A stretch of 64,000 nt of DNA from Paracoccus denitrificans (GTDB lineage: Bacteria > Pseudomonadota > Alphaproteobacteria > Rhodobacterales > Rhodobacteraceae). Made by a program: the position numbers and the translations under genes. Numbering within the stretch: position 1 is the stretch's first letter; each line of letters starts with the position of its first letter. The stretch spans positions 1 to 64,000 of the forward strand of contig VAFL01000012.1 in assembly GCA_005768755.1 (NCBI GenBank), in the 5' to 3' direction. Below the pieces are notes generated by a model. That model was not told the DNA's origin and searched no databases. It worked only from the letters and a program-made list of their open reading frames with translations. Positions 33,382-45,083 of the stretch are shown in pieces.

Positions 33382-33556
33382 TCAAATTTCTCCTCTCGCA
33401 ACATTCGAAATCAAACAGAGGGCACCAAGGCGTGAATTGCAAGCGTATGTTGCCGCTATGCAATTGCCTGGCTAATAGGCAAGAAAATGCAGATGCATCT
33501 AATGTGGCATTGAAAAATGGGGAAAAAATCCGTAATCGTCGCGAATTGCCCAGCCT

Positions 33557-34513
33557 GTGCAATCTACCAAGGCGATCGTTTTGTTTTCTGCGCATGCGGA
33601 TATCGTCGCAACACATGAGTTGCCGGGCCTTGCTGGGCGGCCGGGGACGGTTTGCGCGTTGCTGGACGCGGCCAGCCTGGCCGGACTTCACAACACGATC
33701 AAAACACTTGGCACGTCCGCCCTTTGCCTGTTTACGGGACCATCGGCGGAAAACCTGCGTGACGTCGCCCCTTATCTGCTGCCGCTGCATGACGGCAGCC
33801 CATTGCAGCCCGTCGATATCGCGGGCGAAAAAACGCAGGCCGGATTTCCCGGCATCATAATTCAGACCGAGATCGCGCTGAATGACCTGCGCAGGCATTT
33901 CCGGCGCTTCATGCGGATCGAGGTGGCGGGCCAATTATATTTCTTCCGCTTTTGGGATCCGCCGGCGACCAACGCCTATTTCGATGCCATCGCTGAAAGC
34001 CCTGACCGGAGCCGCTGGTTCTTCCCGCGCGAAGGCGGGCGGATCGATGCCATTTTCGTGCCCGATGCGGGTGCGCGCAGTTTTCGCGCCTATCGCGCCG
34101 GGCCGTCGCCTGATGTTCGGCCCTGGCTTTCGCGCCCGTTCAGGATGCATCCGGCCGAGTTTGCTGCCCTGCGCGCCAGCCATGCGCAGGACGGTGCCGA
34201 CCAGCTTGTTGCGCTGATGTCATCAACTTTTCCCCAGCTTTCCGCACAGATCGGGCATGGGCTGTTTGACAGCATGGTCCGGCGCGCAACGCTGCGCAGC
34301 GCCAGTTTCGGCATCCATGACCGTGCCAATATCTTTCGTTTCGTGGCATGGGACCTGCACGCGCAAGGGAATTTCGAGGATGTCGATCCGGGCGCGGAAC
34401 TCGGCCGTATCCTGATGGCCGATCTGGCCGAAACCGAAAAGATGAATCGGTTGATCGCGCGTATCGCGGTTTTGTCACCAGCCAACCGCGCCACTGCGGC
34501 CGACCCCACCTGA
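33557..34513 (+). CDS. DUF4123 domain protein (type VI secretion effector adaptor family)
   Basis: 318 aa, start taken as the GTG at 33557, with no strong Shine-Dalgarno sequence. The N-terminal half has the DUF4123 pattern: TVCALLDAASLAGLHNTIKT, CLFTGPSAENLRDVAPYLLP, then a conserved Arg/Phe stretch RRHFRRFMRIEVAGQLYFFR and FWDPPATNAYF. In other bacteria such proteins (Tap/Tec) load effectors onto VgrG. No vgrG, hcp or effector gene is adjacent, so it is an orphan. The 175 bases upstream are less GC-rich and show no other feature. Confidence 0.78.
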   Translation: MQSTKAIVLFSAHADIVATHELPGLAGRPGTVCALLDAASLAGLHNTIKTLGTSALCLFTGPSAENLRDVAPYLLPLHDGSPLQPVDIAGEKTQAGFPGIIIQTEIALNDLRRHFRRFMRIEVAGQLYFFRFWDPPATNAYFDAIAESPDRSRWFFPREGGRIDAIFVPDAGARSFRAYRAGPSPDVRPWLSRPFRMHPAEFAALRASHAQDGADQLVALMSSTFPQLSAQIGHGLFDSMVRRATLRSASFGIHDRANIFRFVAWDLHAQGNFEDVDPGAELGRILMADLAETEKMNRLIARIAVLSPANRATAADPT

Positions 34514-34566
34514 CGCAGCTTGATGGGTCACCGTTGACCCCGATCGGGGTTTGCGATTATACGGCA

Positions 34567-34582
34567 GGTGTAACGTTACACC
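34567..34582. promoter_or_regulatory. palindromic LacI-type operator before the beta-mannosidase gene
   Basis: GGTGTAACGTTACACC is a perfect 16-bp palindrome with a central CG, the standard shape of LacI/PurR-family operators. It ends 15 bases before the mannosidase ATG, so a bound repressor would block transcription or initiation. The LacI-family gene is the next gene of the same operon, so autoregulation is likely. Binding is inferred, not shown. Confidence 0.75.
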
Positions 34583-34597
34583 TTCGGGATTATCTTC

Positions 34598-37030
34598 ATG
34601 GTCGACGGAATGCTGGACTTGGCGGCTGGTTGGAAATTGACGCGGATCGGCGGGACCGAGGAGGTGCCGATCGACTTTCCCGGCGATGTCCATTCGGCGC
34701 TGCTGGCGGCCGGGGTGATCAAGGACCCCTATTGGCGCAACCGCGAGACGACGCTTGACTGGGTCCATGAAAGCGAATGGGTTGCCGAGCGTGAATTCGA
34801 CTTCGCCGGTCCACTGGGGCCGCGCCATACGCTGACCATGGAAAGTGTGGATTGCCATGCCGTTGTCAGCCTGAACGGCGTTGCAATCGGGCATCTGGAT
34901 AATCGCTTCCTTCGCCACGATCTGCAGCTTGGCGATGCGCTTGTCGCCGGACGCAACAGGCTGTCAGTCCGCTTCCTGTCGAACTCGGCCATCGCCGCGA
35001 AACTGGCTGCGGATGCCCCTTTCCCTGTACCGCACATCTTCTGGAACAACCGCCTGCCGCATTACAATTTTCTGCGCAAACCGCAATGCGACGCCGGATG
35101 GGACTGGAACATCGCGCTCAGCCCGCTTGGCGTCTATGGCGGCATCACCCTGCGCCGCAGCGATCCGGTGCGACTTGATGATGTCATGATCCGGCAGCGA
35201 CACATGCCCGGCAAGGTCATGCTGACTGCCGATCTGATTGTTGATGCAGCCCAGCCGGTCACGACGACGGCGACGCTGGCCATAGACGGGCAGAACGTAA
35301 CCCGGGAGGTGCAGCTTTGGCCCGGAGAGGGCCGCGTCTCGCTGACTGTCGGGATCGACGATCCGCGCCTGTGGTGGCCAAGCGGTCACGGCCTGCAGGA
35401 GATGTATGACCTTTCGGTTCGCATCGGTGATGAAACCCGCGATCTGCGCATCGGCTTACGGCAGGTTGAACTGCTGAGCGATGCCGATGATGTCGGCCAT
35501 CGCTTCGCCTTCCGCGTCAACGGGCGCGAGATTTTCATGCGCGGCGCGAACTGGATTCCCGCGGACGCGCTGCCCTCTCGGGTGACACCGGACGCTGTGG
35601 CCGATCTTCTGGACAGCGCCGTCCTTGCCAATATGAACATGATCCGGGTCTGGGGCGGCGGCAGCTATGAGCCGGACTGGTTCTATCAGATGTGTTCGGA
35701 ACGCGGCCTTCTTGTCTGGCAGGATTTCATGTTCGCCTGCAATCTTTATCCCGCCGCGAATCGGGCATGGCTGGACAATGTCCGGGTCGAGGCTCGCCAG
35801 CAGATCCGCCGTCTGTCCGCCCATCCCTGCCTGGCGCTGTGGTGCGGGGACAATGAACTGGTCGGCGCGCTCAATTGGTTCGACGAAAGCAAGGCCGACC
35901 GTGATCGCTATCTGGCGGTCTATGACCGTCTGAATCACGCGCTGGAGGAAGCCATCGAAGACGAGGCCCCCGATGTGCCATGGTGGCCATCGTCACCCTC
36001 TGTCGGGCGGTTGAACTTCGGCGATGGCTGGCACGATGATGCATCTGGCGACATGCACTTCTGGGATGTCTGGCATTCAGCCAAGGATTTCGAACATTAT
36101 CGGACGGTCCGTCCGCGCTTCTGTTCCGAATTCGGTTTCCAGTCCTTCCCGTCCATGCGGGTGATCGAAAGCTTCACCGATCCGGCCGACCGCAATGTTT
36201 CGTCCCGCGTAATGGACGTTCATCAGCGCAATCCGGGCGGCAATGGCCGGATTGTCGAGACGTTGGCACGCTATTTCCGCTTCCCCGACAGCTTTGACGA
36301 GATGGTCCGCCTCAGCCAGATCAGCCAGGCGCTGGCAATGAAAACGGCAATCGAGTTCTGGCGCGTCCAGAAACCCCGCACCATGGGTACGCTGTATTGG
36401 CAGTTGAATGACACCTGGCCGGTGGCAAGCTGGTCAAGCCTTGAATATGGCGGCGGCTGGAAGGCGCTGCATTACGTCGCGCGGCGCTTCTATGCGCCCG
36501 TGCTGGTCACGGCCCAGCCCGATCCGGCGACGGGCGAGATCGTACTTTGGGCTGTAAACGACACGCCTGCAGCGGTCGCACTGACCCTCAGCGCGCGCCA
36601 CGTCCGGCTGAATGGTCAGATGCAGGACCTTGGCAGCTGGAGTGCCGATATCCCGACGGATCGCGCGGTCGAGATCGCGCGACTACCCGCAGACGCGCTG
36701 CCCGACGATGCGTTTCTGCATTTCGACTGGACCGATGGCGGGGCGCATCAGGCAGAGAACGAGTTCCTGCCCAAACGACCAAAGGAATACGCGCTTGGCA
36801 CGCCGCAGATCACCGTCACCGCGACCACGGACGCTGATGGGCGGGACACGGTCACGCTGGAAACCGATCGCCCGGCCTTGTTCGTCACCTGGGACTCTGG
36901 CGGCGATACGATCTGGTCGGACAATTGCCTGACGCTGCTGCCCGGCCGTCCCCGGCAGGTCTTCGCCGAACGGCAGCGCCAATCGCACCTGCCTGCCTCT
37001 GACCCGGTCGCCACGGCACTGACCGGATGA
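34598..37030 (+). CDS. beta-mannosidase, glycoside hydrolase family 2
   Basis: 810 aa, normal length. It removes terminal beta-mannose from short oligosaccharides such as mannan or N-glycan cores. The N-terminal jelly-roll domain (LAAGWKLTRIGGTEEVPIDF), Ig-like domain and TIM barrel are in order. The acid/base glutamate is in LALWCGDNELVGALNWFDES near residue 425, and the nucleophile is in RFCSEFGFQSFPSM near 512. No signal peptide, so cytoplasmic. The LacI gene starts inside its stop codon (ATGA overlap), and a palindromic operator precedes it. No mannoside transporter is seen beside it. Confidence 0.93.
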   Translation: MVDGMLDLAAGWKLTRIGGTEEVPIDFPGDVHSALLAAGVIKDPYWRNRETTLDWVHESEWVAEREFDFAGPLGPRHTLTMESVDCHAVVSLNGVAIGHLDNRFLRHDLQLGDALVAGRNRLSVRFLSNSAIAAKLAADAPFPVPHIFWNNRLPHYNFLRKPQCDAGWDWNIALSPLGVYGGITLRRSDPVRLDDVMIRQRHMPGKVMLTADLIVDAAQPVTTTATLAIDGQNVTREVQLWPGEGRVSLTVGIDDPRLWWPSGHGLQEMYDLSVRIGDETRDLRIGLRQVELLSDADDVGHRFAFRVNGREIFMRGANWIPADALPSRVTPDAVADLLDSAVLANMNMIRVWGGGSYEPDWFYQMCSERGLLVWQDFMFACNLYPAANRAWLDNVRVEARQQIRRLSAHPCLALWCGDNELVGALNWFDESKADRDRYLAVYDRLNHALEEAIEDEAPDVPWWPSSPSVGRLNFGDGWHDDASGDMHFWDVWHSAKDFEHYRTVRPRFCSEFGFQSFPSMRVIESFTDPADRNVSSRVMDVHQRNPGGNGRIVETLARYFRFPDSFDEMVRLSQISQALAMKTAIEFWRVQKPRTMGTLYWQLNDTWPVASWSSLEYGGGWKALHYVARRFYAPVLVTAQPDPATGEIVLWAVNDTPAAVALTLSARHVRLNGQMQDLGSWSADIPTDRAVEIARLPADALPDDAFLHFDWTDGGAHQAENEFLPKRPKEYALGTPQITVTATTDADGRDTVTLETDRPALFVTWDSGGDTIWSDNCLTLLPGRPRQVFAERQRQSHLPASDPVATALTG

Positions 37031-38055
37031 GCGGGGCGCCTGTAACGCTGAAGACCATCGCGGCTGAATTGGGCGTGTCGGTCACGACGGTCGCGCGCGC
37101 ATTGAAGGACGGCGACAGGATCAGCGCAGAAACCGTGCAGCGGGTCCGCGATGCGGCCGACCGGCTGGGATATGTGCGTAATCTGGAAGGGGCCAAGCTG
37201 CGGACCGGGCGCAGCCTGGTCATCATGGCTTTTCTGTCCTTCTCGACCGAGGAGGAGGTGGGCGATTCCGGCTCTGTCGGGTTGCTGAACGGCATTCATC
37301 AGCGTCTGGCCGGCACCGATTACGCCGTGCGCGGGGTGCCGGTCATGCCGGGACAGGCGGCACTGGACCAGTTGCGCGCCGTTGTCCGCGGGCGGCTGGC
37401 AGACGGCGTCATCCTTGATCATATCGAGGCAGAGGACGCCCGTATCGACTTTCTGCTGAAGGCCGGACTGCCTTTCGTCACCTACGGCCGTACAGCGACG
37501 CCTGAACAGCATCCCTGGTTCGATATCGACAATGAACAAGCCGCGTTTCAGGGCACGGATGCATTGATCCGCGCCGGTTACCGCCGCATCGCCACAATCG
37601 AGGGCGATCGCCGTTTCACCTTCGTCCAGCAACGCAGGCAGGGGCATCGCCGCGCGCTTGCCAGTCACGGCATTTCCCCCGATCCCGCACTGGAGATATG
37701 TTCCGAAATCGCCGCAGATACTGCCCGCCGCAATGCGGGGCTGTTGCTTGATCAAGGCGCAGACGCGTTTCACTGCGTCAACGAACTGGCCTTTCTGGGC
37801 GCGCTTGCCGGGGTCCGCGACCGGTTGGGCGCGCGTGCGGACCGCATCGGCTTTGCGCTACGCGCCGGCACGAAGCTGGCCGAATATGTCGCGACGGACA
37901 GTTTCGTCACCTATCACGAACGCCGGCAGGCAGGTATGCGGCTGGCGGATCTGGTGCTGCGCCGCATCGACGGCGTGCCCATCAGCGCATGTCAGGAGTT
38001 GCAGGAAACCTCGCTTGTCGCCGTAAAGGCACACAGCGGTCACGGCAGGGATTGA
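37027..38055 (+). CDS. LacI family transcriptional regulator
   Basis: 342 aa. The N-terminal HTH is typical (VTLKTIAAELGVSVTTVARA, LKDGDRISAETVQRVRDAAD), with the hinge following, then a periplasmic-binding-protein-like effector domain (GRSLVIMAFLSF, GYRRIATIEGD). It overlaps the beta-mannosidase gene by 4 bases and almost surely controls that gene and itself through the operator at 34567-34582. A mannoside or mannose derivative is the likely inducer. Confidence 0.92.
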   Translation: MSGAPVTLKTIAAELGVSVTTVARALKDGDRISAETVQRVRDAADRLGYVRNLEGAKLRTGRSLVIMAFLSFSTEEEVGDSGSVGLLNGIHQRLAGTDYAVRGVPVMPGQAALDQLRAVVRGRLADGVILDHIEAEDARIDFLLKAGLPFVTYGRTATPEQHPWFDIDNEQAAFQGTDALIRAGYRRIATIEGDRRFTFVQQRRQGHRRALASHGISPDPALEICSEIAADTARRNAGLLLDQGADAFHCVNELAFLGALAGVRDRLGARADRIGFALRAGTKLAEYVATDSFVTYHERRQAGMRLADLVLRRIDGVPISACQELQETSLVAVKAHSGHGRD

Positions 38056-38084
38056 CCGGCGCATCAGTGACCGTCATTCAGGGA

Positions 38085-38260
38085 ATGCTCAGGTTCCGGC
38101 GGTTTGCCGCCGGTGAAAAGGGAACACGGGATCGGCCATTCTGGTCGCGGCCGTGGCTGCCCCCGCAACTGTAGGCGGAGAGTGACGCCGATCATGCCAC
38201 TGGGAAACCGGGAAGGCAGGCGAAACGACGACCCGCAAGCCAGGAGACCTGCCCGGGCGA
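38085..38260 (+). ncRNA. cobalamin riboswitch
   Basis: The leader between the LacI gene and btuB has the conserved core of the adenosylcobalamin riboswitch in order: GGGAACACGG near 38118, CTGCCCCCGCAACTGTAGGC near 38158-38177, GCCACTGGGAAACCGGGAAG near 38198, and the B12 box GCAAGCCAGGAGACCTGCC at 38235-38253. It should reduce btuB-operon expression when cobalamin is plentiful. The rest of 38056-38396 holds the leader and btuB translation signals. Confidence 0.93.
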
Positions 38261-38396
38261 TTCACCCTTTCCGTGGTGCGGGGCGCGCCAGGGAGGCGGC
38301 AGGACCGCAGCGGTGATATTTCACCCCTGCGAAGTCATTCGCGGGCATTCGTTTGACAGGTGCCGCCCCCTGCGGGACCACATGAAGGACATGCCA

Positions 38397-40250
38397 ATGC
38401 GCATTGCTTATCTGCTTTGCTTCACCGCCCTTCCCGCGACCGCGCTGGCGCAGGATGACCAGCCGATCACGCTCGACACGCTGTACCTTGATGCCGGGCT
38501 GACGCCCATCGAGGCACAGGCATACGGGCGGGCAAATACGGTACTGACCGGCGCAGAGATCGAACGGCGCGGGATCGCCACCGTTCAGGACGCGCTGCGC
38601 CATGTGCCAGGCGTTGCCGTCAGTGCGACCGGCGAAAGCAATGCCCAGATCCGTATTCGCGGGGCCGAGGGCAATCATACGCTGGTGCTGATCGACGGGA
38701 TGCGTGCGCAGGCAGGTGCGCAGGAGTATTTCTTCTCGGGCCTTTCGACTGCCAATATCGACAGGATCGAGGTGCTGCGCGGCCCGCAATCAGTGTTTTT
38801 CGGCGCCGATGCCTCGGCCGGTGTCATCAATATCATCACCGACAAGGGCAGCGAGGGCGTTCAGGCGCGTGCCGGTGTCGAATATGGCGACGGCTGGTCT
38901 GGCTATGCGCATGTCAGCCGCCGCGACGCGCGTGGCGGGGTGGCGCTGAATGTCAGCCGGCGGAACGATCATGGTTATGACATCTCGGGCAGCGGTGGGG
39001 ACGATGACGGGCTGCGCCGGTCAGAGATCCAGCTTTCGGCGGATTATGCGCTGACCGAAACCTTGACTGCGGGCATCAACCTGCGTCACGCGGATGAGGA
39101 ATATGAATATGACGCAACCAATTGGCCGGTGACGGGCCCGGATGATTACCTGCGCGACAGCAACGACCGGGCAGACCGTCGTGAACGCGCCGGCCAGATC
39201 TGGTTTGAAGCCGAGACTCTGCAAGGTCGGCTGAACCACCGCCTGTCCTACGACCAGGCCCGCTATGACTTCAACGATCACCAGTGGACCGAAACCGAAG
39301 CCCGCACCGACATCCTGAAATATCGCGGCATCTACGGGATCGATGGCCGCGTCGAGGATGCGGCCCATACGATCGCTTTCGGGCTGGAGCGCCGCAAGGA
39401 CGAAAACAGCCTGTCCGACGAACAGCGCCGCCGCTCGAATTCCGGGATCATCGAATATCGCGGCGCCTTCGCGAACGGGCTGGACGCGCAGCTTGGGCTT
39501 CGCCATGACGATAACGATGTTTTTCAGGACGCGACGACATGGTCACTGGCCATGTCATGGCAGCTTCCGAATGCGCCCTTCCGGCTTCATGCCTCGGCGG
39601 GAACGGGCGTGGTCAATCCGGATTATAGCGAACTGTTTGGCGGCTACGGCTATGTCGGCAATCCAAACCTGGAACCCGAGGAGAATCGCGGCATCGACCT
39701 TGGGGTCGAAGCGACATTGCTGGATGGCCGCACCGTCGTCGATCTGACCTGGTTCAGGGAAAAACTTGAAAACGAAATCACCTGGGATGCCGTGACCCGG
39801 CCCGACGGCACCAATTACTACAACCAATCCGGCACCAGCACCCGCGAGGGGGTCGAGATTGCCGCAAACTGGCAGGCAAGCCGCGATCTGACACTCGGCG
39901 CGGATTACACCTATCTTGACGCAAAGAACCCCGATGGCAGCGTCGAGACCCGGCGCCCGCGCCATCAGTTGGGACTGAATGCGACCTATCTGTTTGCCGA
40001 AGGACGCGGCAGCGTTTCGGGTGACGTCACCTATGCCGCAGGCAATTACGACGCCGAAAGCTGGGGCAGCTACGCGGTAACGAAGCTGCCGGATTACACG
40101 GTGGTCAATGTCGCCGCGGGATATGACCTGACAAACAGGGTGCGGCTAAGCGGGCGCGTCACCAACCTGTTCGACGAAAGTTACAGTGACGCCTGGGCAT
40201 ATCCCGCGCGGGGCCGCACCGCCTATCTGGGACTGCACGCCAAATGGTAA
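38397..40250 (+). CDS. btuB: TonB-dependent vitamin B12 receptor
   Basis: 617 aa from the ATG at 38397; AAGGA lies 7 bases upstream, against 1 base for the ATG at 38391. A signal peptide (RIAYLLCFTALPATALA) is followed by a TonB-box-like ITLDTLYL and the plug domain (RRGIATVQDALRHVPGVAVS, then IRIRGAEGNHTLVLIDGM). A 22-strand barrel ends RVTNLFDESYSDAWAYPARG and a C-terminal aromatic-type end (YLGLHAKW). It takes up cobalamin across the outer membrane. The riboswitch upstream and btuFCD downstream fix the substrate well. Confidence 0.94.
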   Translation: MRIAYLLCFTALPATALAQDDQPITLDTLYLDAGLTPIEAQAYGRANTVLTGAEIERRGIATVQDALRHVPGVAVSATGESNAQIRIRGAEGNHTLVLIDGMRAQAGAQEYFFSGLSTANIDRIEVLRGPQSVFFGADASAGVINIITDKGSEGVQARAGVEYGDGWSGYAHVSRRDARGGVALNVSRRNDHGYDISGSGGDDDGLRRSEIQLSADYALTETLTAGINLRHADEEYEYDATNWPVTGPDDYLRDSNDRADRRERAGQIWFEAETLQGRLNHRLSYDQARYDFNDHQWTETEARTDILKYRGIYGIDGRVEDAAHTIAFGLERRKDENSLSDEQRRRSNSGIIEYRGAFANGLDAQLGLRHDDNDVFQDATTWSLAMSWQLPNAPFRLHASAGTGVVNPDYSELFGGYGYVGNPNLEPEENRGIDLGVEATLLDGRTVVDLTWFREKLENEITWDAVTRPDGTNYYNQSGTSTREGVEIAANWQASRDLTLGADYTYLDAKNPDGSVETRRPRHQLGLNATYLFAEGRGSVSGDVTYAAGNYDAESWGSYAVTKLPDYTVVNVAAGYDLTNRVRLSGRVTNLFDESYSDAWAYPARGRTAYLGLHAKW

Positions 40251-41023
40251 GACTGGCCACCGCGCTTCTGTTGGCTTTCGCCGGCACGGCGGCTGCTGCA
40301 CCCGAACGCGTGGTATCGATGAACCTGTGCACCGATCAACTGGCCATGCTGATCGCTGCGCCGGGGCAGTTGCATGCGGTTTCCTGGCTGGCGGCTGATC
40401 CATCCGTCTCATTGATGTCGGATCAGGCGCGGGCGGTCGGGCTGATCCGTGGCAGCGCCGAGGAAGTCTACCTTGCCAAGCCGGATCTGGTTCTGGCAGG
40501 CACATTCTCGACCGGTCGGGCGGTCGACATGCTGCGACGGCTGGGCCTGCGGGTGGAAACCCTTCCCCCCGCCGATTCGATCGATGATATCCGCGCCAGC
40601 ATCGTCCAGATGGGCGCGCTTCTGGGTCGGAAGGATCGGGCGGCAGAGGTGCTGGCGCAGTTCGATGCCGATCTTGCGGCCATACAGCCCGGCCCCGCAC
40701 GGCTGACCGCAACCTATGGCGCGAACAGCTTCACCAATGGCCCCGAAGGACTGACCGCCGAGGTGATGGAGCGTGCGGGCCTGGTGCTTCTGGCAAAGCG
40801 CCTTGATCTGGCAGGGGGCGCCGTTCCCCTTGAACTGATGGTCATGGCTGCGCCAGAGATGCTGGTGACAGGCAGCCGCTACGCCACGCCATCACGCGCC
40901 GAAGCCGTGCTGGACCATCCCGCATTCGCTGCCATTCCCGCCACGCGCCTCGGCGCGCCAGACCGCGACTGGATCTGCGGTTTGCCCGCTGTCGCAGGCG
41001 TGGCCCAAAGGCTGGCGCAATGA
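40244..41023 (+). CDS. btuF: cobalamin ABC transporter substrate-binding protein
   Basis: 259 aa. A signal peptide (LATALLLAFAGTAAAA) leads into a class III helical-backbone binding protein: PERVVSMNLCTDQLAMLIAA, then a long helix region RKDRAAEVLAQFDADLAA. It is the periplasmic partner that hands cobalamin from BtuB to BtuCD. It overlaps btuB by 7 bases and btuC by 4, so the four genes are one coupled operon under the riboswitch. Confidence 0.88.
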   Translation: MVRLATALLLAFAGTAAAAPERVVSMNLCTDQLAMLIAAPGQLHAVSWLAADPSVSLMSDQARAVGLIRGSAEEVYLAKPDLVLAGTFSTGRAVDMLRRLGLRVETLPPADSIDDIRASIVQMGALLGRKDRAAEVLAQFDADLAAIQPGPARLTATYGANSFTNGPEGLTAEVMERAGLVLLAKRLDLAGGAVPLELMVMAAPEMLVTGSRYATPSRAEAVLDHPAFAAIPATRLGAPDRDWICGLPAVAGVAQRLAQ

Positions 41024-41994
41024 AGGTGCTGGCACCGCTTGCGGCACTCTGCCTGACGCTGACGCTTGCGTCGCTGCTGATCGGGCCAGCGGGTGCCGGC
41101 ATCGGGGACAGCCTGCGCGCGCTATGGACAGGCGACGATGCGCTTGGGCTGGTGATGCGCGAAATCCGCCTGCCCCGTGCGCTGCTTGGCGCCGCGATCG
41201 GTGCCTCTCTGGGGCTGTCGGGGGCGGCCATGCAGGGCTATTTGCGCAACCCTCTGGCAGAGCCGGGGCTGATCGGCGTCTCGGCCTCGGCGGCGCTTGG
41301 CGCGGTGATTGCGCTGCAAACGGGGATCGCCGCGTCCTTCGCGCTGGCGCTGCCGCTTGCGGCGCTGGCGGGGGCCGTGATCGCGGTCGGTCTGATCGTG
41401 CTTCTGGCGGGGCCGGGCGGCGGCTCGCTGGGGCTGATCCTTGCGGGCGTGGCAATTTCGGCCTTTGCGGGCGCGCTGACCTCGCTTGTGCTGAACCTTT
41501 CGCCCAATCCATTCGCGGCGGGCGAGATCGTGTTCTGGATGATGGGGTCGCTGGCCGACCGGTCATGGCTTCATGTCGCCATCGCGGCACCTGTCATGGC
41601 TGCAGGTGCGGCGCTTTTATGGGGGACGGGGCGCGGTCTTGATGCACTGACACTGGGCGAGGATGCGGCAGCATCATTGGGCATCAACCTGCGTAGATTG
41701 CGGTTGCGCGTCGTGCTGGGCGTCGCGGCAATGGTTGGCGCAGCAACCGCCGTCGCCGGGGCGATCGGTTTTGTGGGGCTTGTCGTCCCGCACCTGCTGC
41801 GCGCTGCGGTGGGCGGACAGCCGGGGCGGCTCATGACAGCCTCGGCACTTGGTGGGGCGGCGCTTGTGCTGGCCGCCGACATCGCGGTGCGGGTGGTCAT
41901 GCCGGGCCGCGACCTGAAGCTGGGCGTGGTCATGGCGCTGATCGGGGCGCCGGTCTTCCTGCAACTGATCTGGCGGCAAAGGCGGGGCCTGTGA
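41020..41994 (+). CDS. btuC: cobalamin ABC transporter permease (FecCD family)
   Basis: 324 aa, about ten membrane segments. Family stretches are visible: IRLPRALLGAAIGASLGLSG, AAMQGYLRNPLAEPGLIGVS, and VVPHLLRAAVGGQPGRLMTA with the cytoplasmic coupling region. FecCD permeases carry B12 or siderophores; operon position after btuB-btuF makes B12 the substrate here. ATGA overlap with btuF. Confidence 0.92.
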   Translation: MKVLAPLAALCLTLTLASLLIGPAGAGIGDSLRALWTGDDALGLVMREIRLPRALLGAAIGASLGLSGAAMQGYLRNPLAEPGLIGVSASAALGAVIALQTGIAASFALALPLAALAGAVIAVGLIVLLAGPGGGSLGLILAGVAISAFAGALTSLVLNLSPNPFAAGEIVFWMMGSLADRSWLHVAIAAPVMAAGAALLWGTGRGLDALTLGEDAAASLGINLRRLRLRVVLGVAAMVGAATAVAGAIGFVGLVVPHLLRAAVGGQPGRLMTASALGGAALVLAADIAVRVVMPGRDLKLGVVMALIGAPVFLQLIWRQRRGL

Positions 41995-42734
41995 TGCGGG
42001 TCGAGGTCACCGATCTGACCGTCAAGCGCGGCGCGCGTACCGTGCTGGATCGCGCCAGCCTGACGCTGAACCCCGGCGAGTTCATCGGGTTGATCGGCCC
42101 CAATGGCGCGGGCAAGACGACGCTGATGCGCGCCATGCTGGGGTTGGTCCGGGCAAGCGGCACATCGACGCTGGCTGCCCTGCCGCCCGCGAAACGCGCC
42201 CTGACAGCCGCATGGTTGCCGCAATCGCGCGAAGCGGCATGGCCCGTCAGCGTTGAAAACCTGATCCGCCTTGGCCGCATCCCCCATCGCCGCCCCGATG
42301 CCGATGCCGCCCATATTGCCGCTGCGCTACGCCGCATGGGGCTGGACGCCCTGCGCCACCGCCCGATCACCGAACTTTCGGGAGGTGAGCTTGCCCGCGC
42401 CCTGATCGCCCGCGTGCTGGCACAGGATACGCCGGTCGTGATGGCGGATGAACCGATTGCGGGCCTCGATCCTGCATATCAGATCGCGACGATGGGTCTG
42501 TTGCGTGACCTCGCGGATGAGGGTCGGGCCGTCATCGCATCGCTGCATGACCTTGGCCTTGCGACGCGCCATTGCACACGGCTGGTTCTGATGGACCAGG
42601 GCCGGATCGTCTCAGATGGCACTGCCGACGAAGTGCTGACGCACGAGAACCTTGCCCGCACCTTCAGCATCGAGGGGCAGTTCGCCCAAACAGAAGAGGG
42701 GCCGGTTTTCCAGCCCCTCCGAGTGTTGAGCTAA
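41994..42734 (+). CDS. btuD: cobalamin ABC transporter ATP-binding protein
   Basis: 246 aa from the ATG at 41994; a GTG at 41991 is the alternative and would overlap btuC by 4 bases. Walker A GPNGAGKTTLMRAM, signature LSGGELARALIARVL, Walker B TPVVMADEPIAGLDP, and the switch histidine in ASLHDLGLA are all present. It powers import through BtuC. Last gene of the operon; a strong hairpin follows at its stop codon. Confidence 0.92.
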   Translation: MRVEVTDLTVKRGARTVLDRASLTLNPGEFIGLIGPNGAGKTTLMRAMLGLVRASGTSTLAALPPAKRALTAAWLPQSREAAWPVSVENLIRLGRIPHRRPDADAAHIAAALRRMGLDALRHRPITELSGGELARALIARVLAQDTPVVMADEPIAGLDPAYQIATMGLLRDLADEGRAVIASLHDLGLATRHCTRLVLMDQGRIVSDGTADEVLTHENLARTFSIEGQFAQTEEGPVFQPLRVLS

Positions 42735-42758
42735 GGCGCCCCAACAGGGGGCGCCCTT
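42733..42758. terminator. bidirectional terminator between btuD and katG
   Basis: GGCGCCCC (42735-42742) pairs with GGGGCGCC (42748-42755) around a 5-base loop, flanked by AA on the left and a CTT on the right. It fills the 27 bases between two convergent genes. Confidence 0.65.
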
Positions 42759-42761
42759 GGC

Positions 42762-44945
<2,184 letters not shown>

Positions 44946-45083
44946 ACTCTCCTAGCTAGCGGGTCTGCCCAGACAAAAGCGGACAGACCGGCGCGGCTTG
45001 CGCACTTCTCTTTGACAAGAGAATATCACCTCTGATCGATAATGAATAATTGCAAATTCTTACCGTCATAATAAGATCACCTT

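Noticed and set aside
44946..45083. Defined OxyR operator in the katG-oxyR gap
   Set aside because: AT-rich fragments such as GATAATGAATAATTGC resemble half-sites, but a full spaced array could not be assigned by eye.
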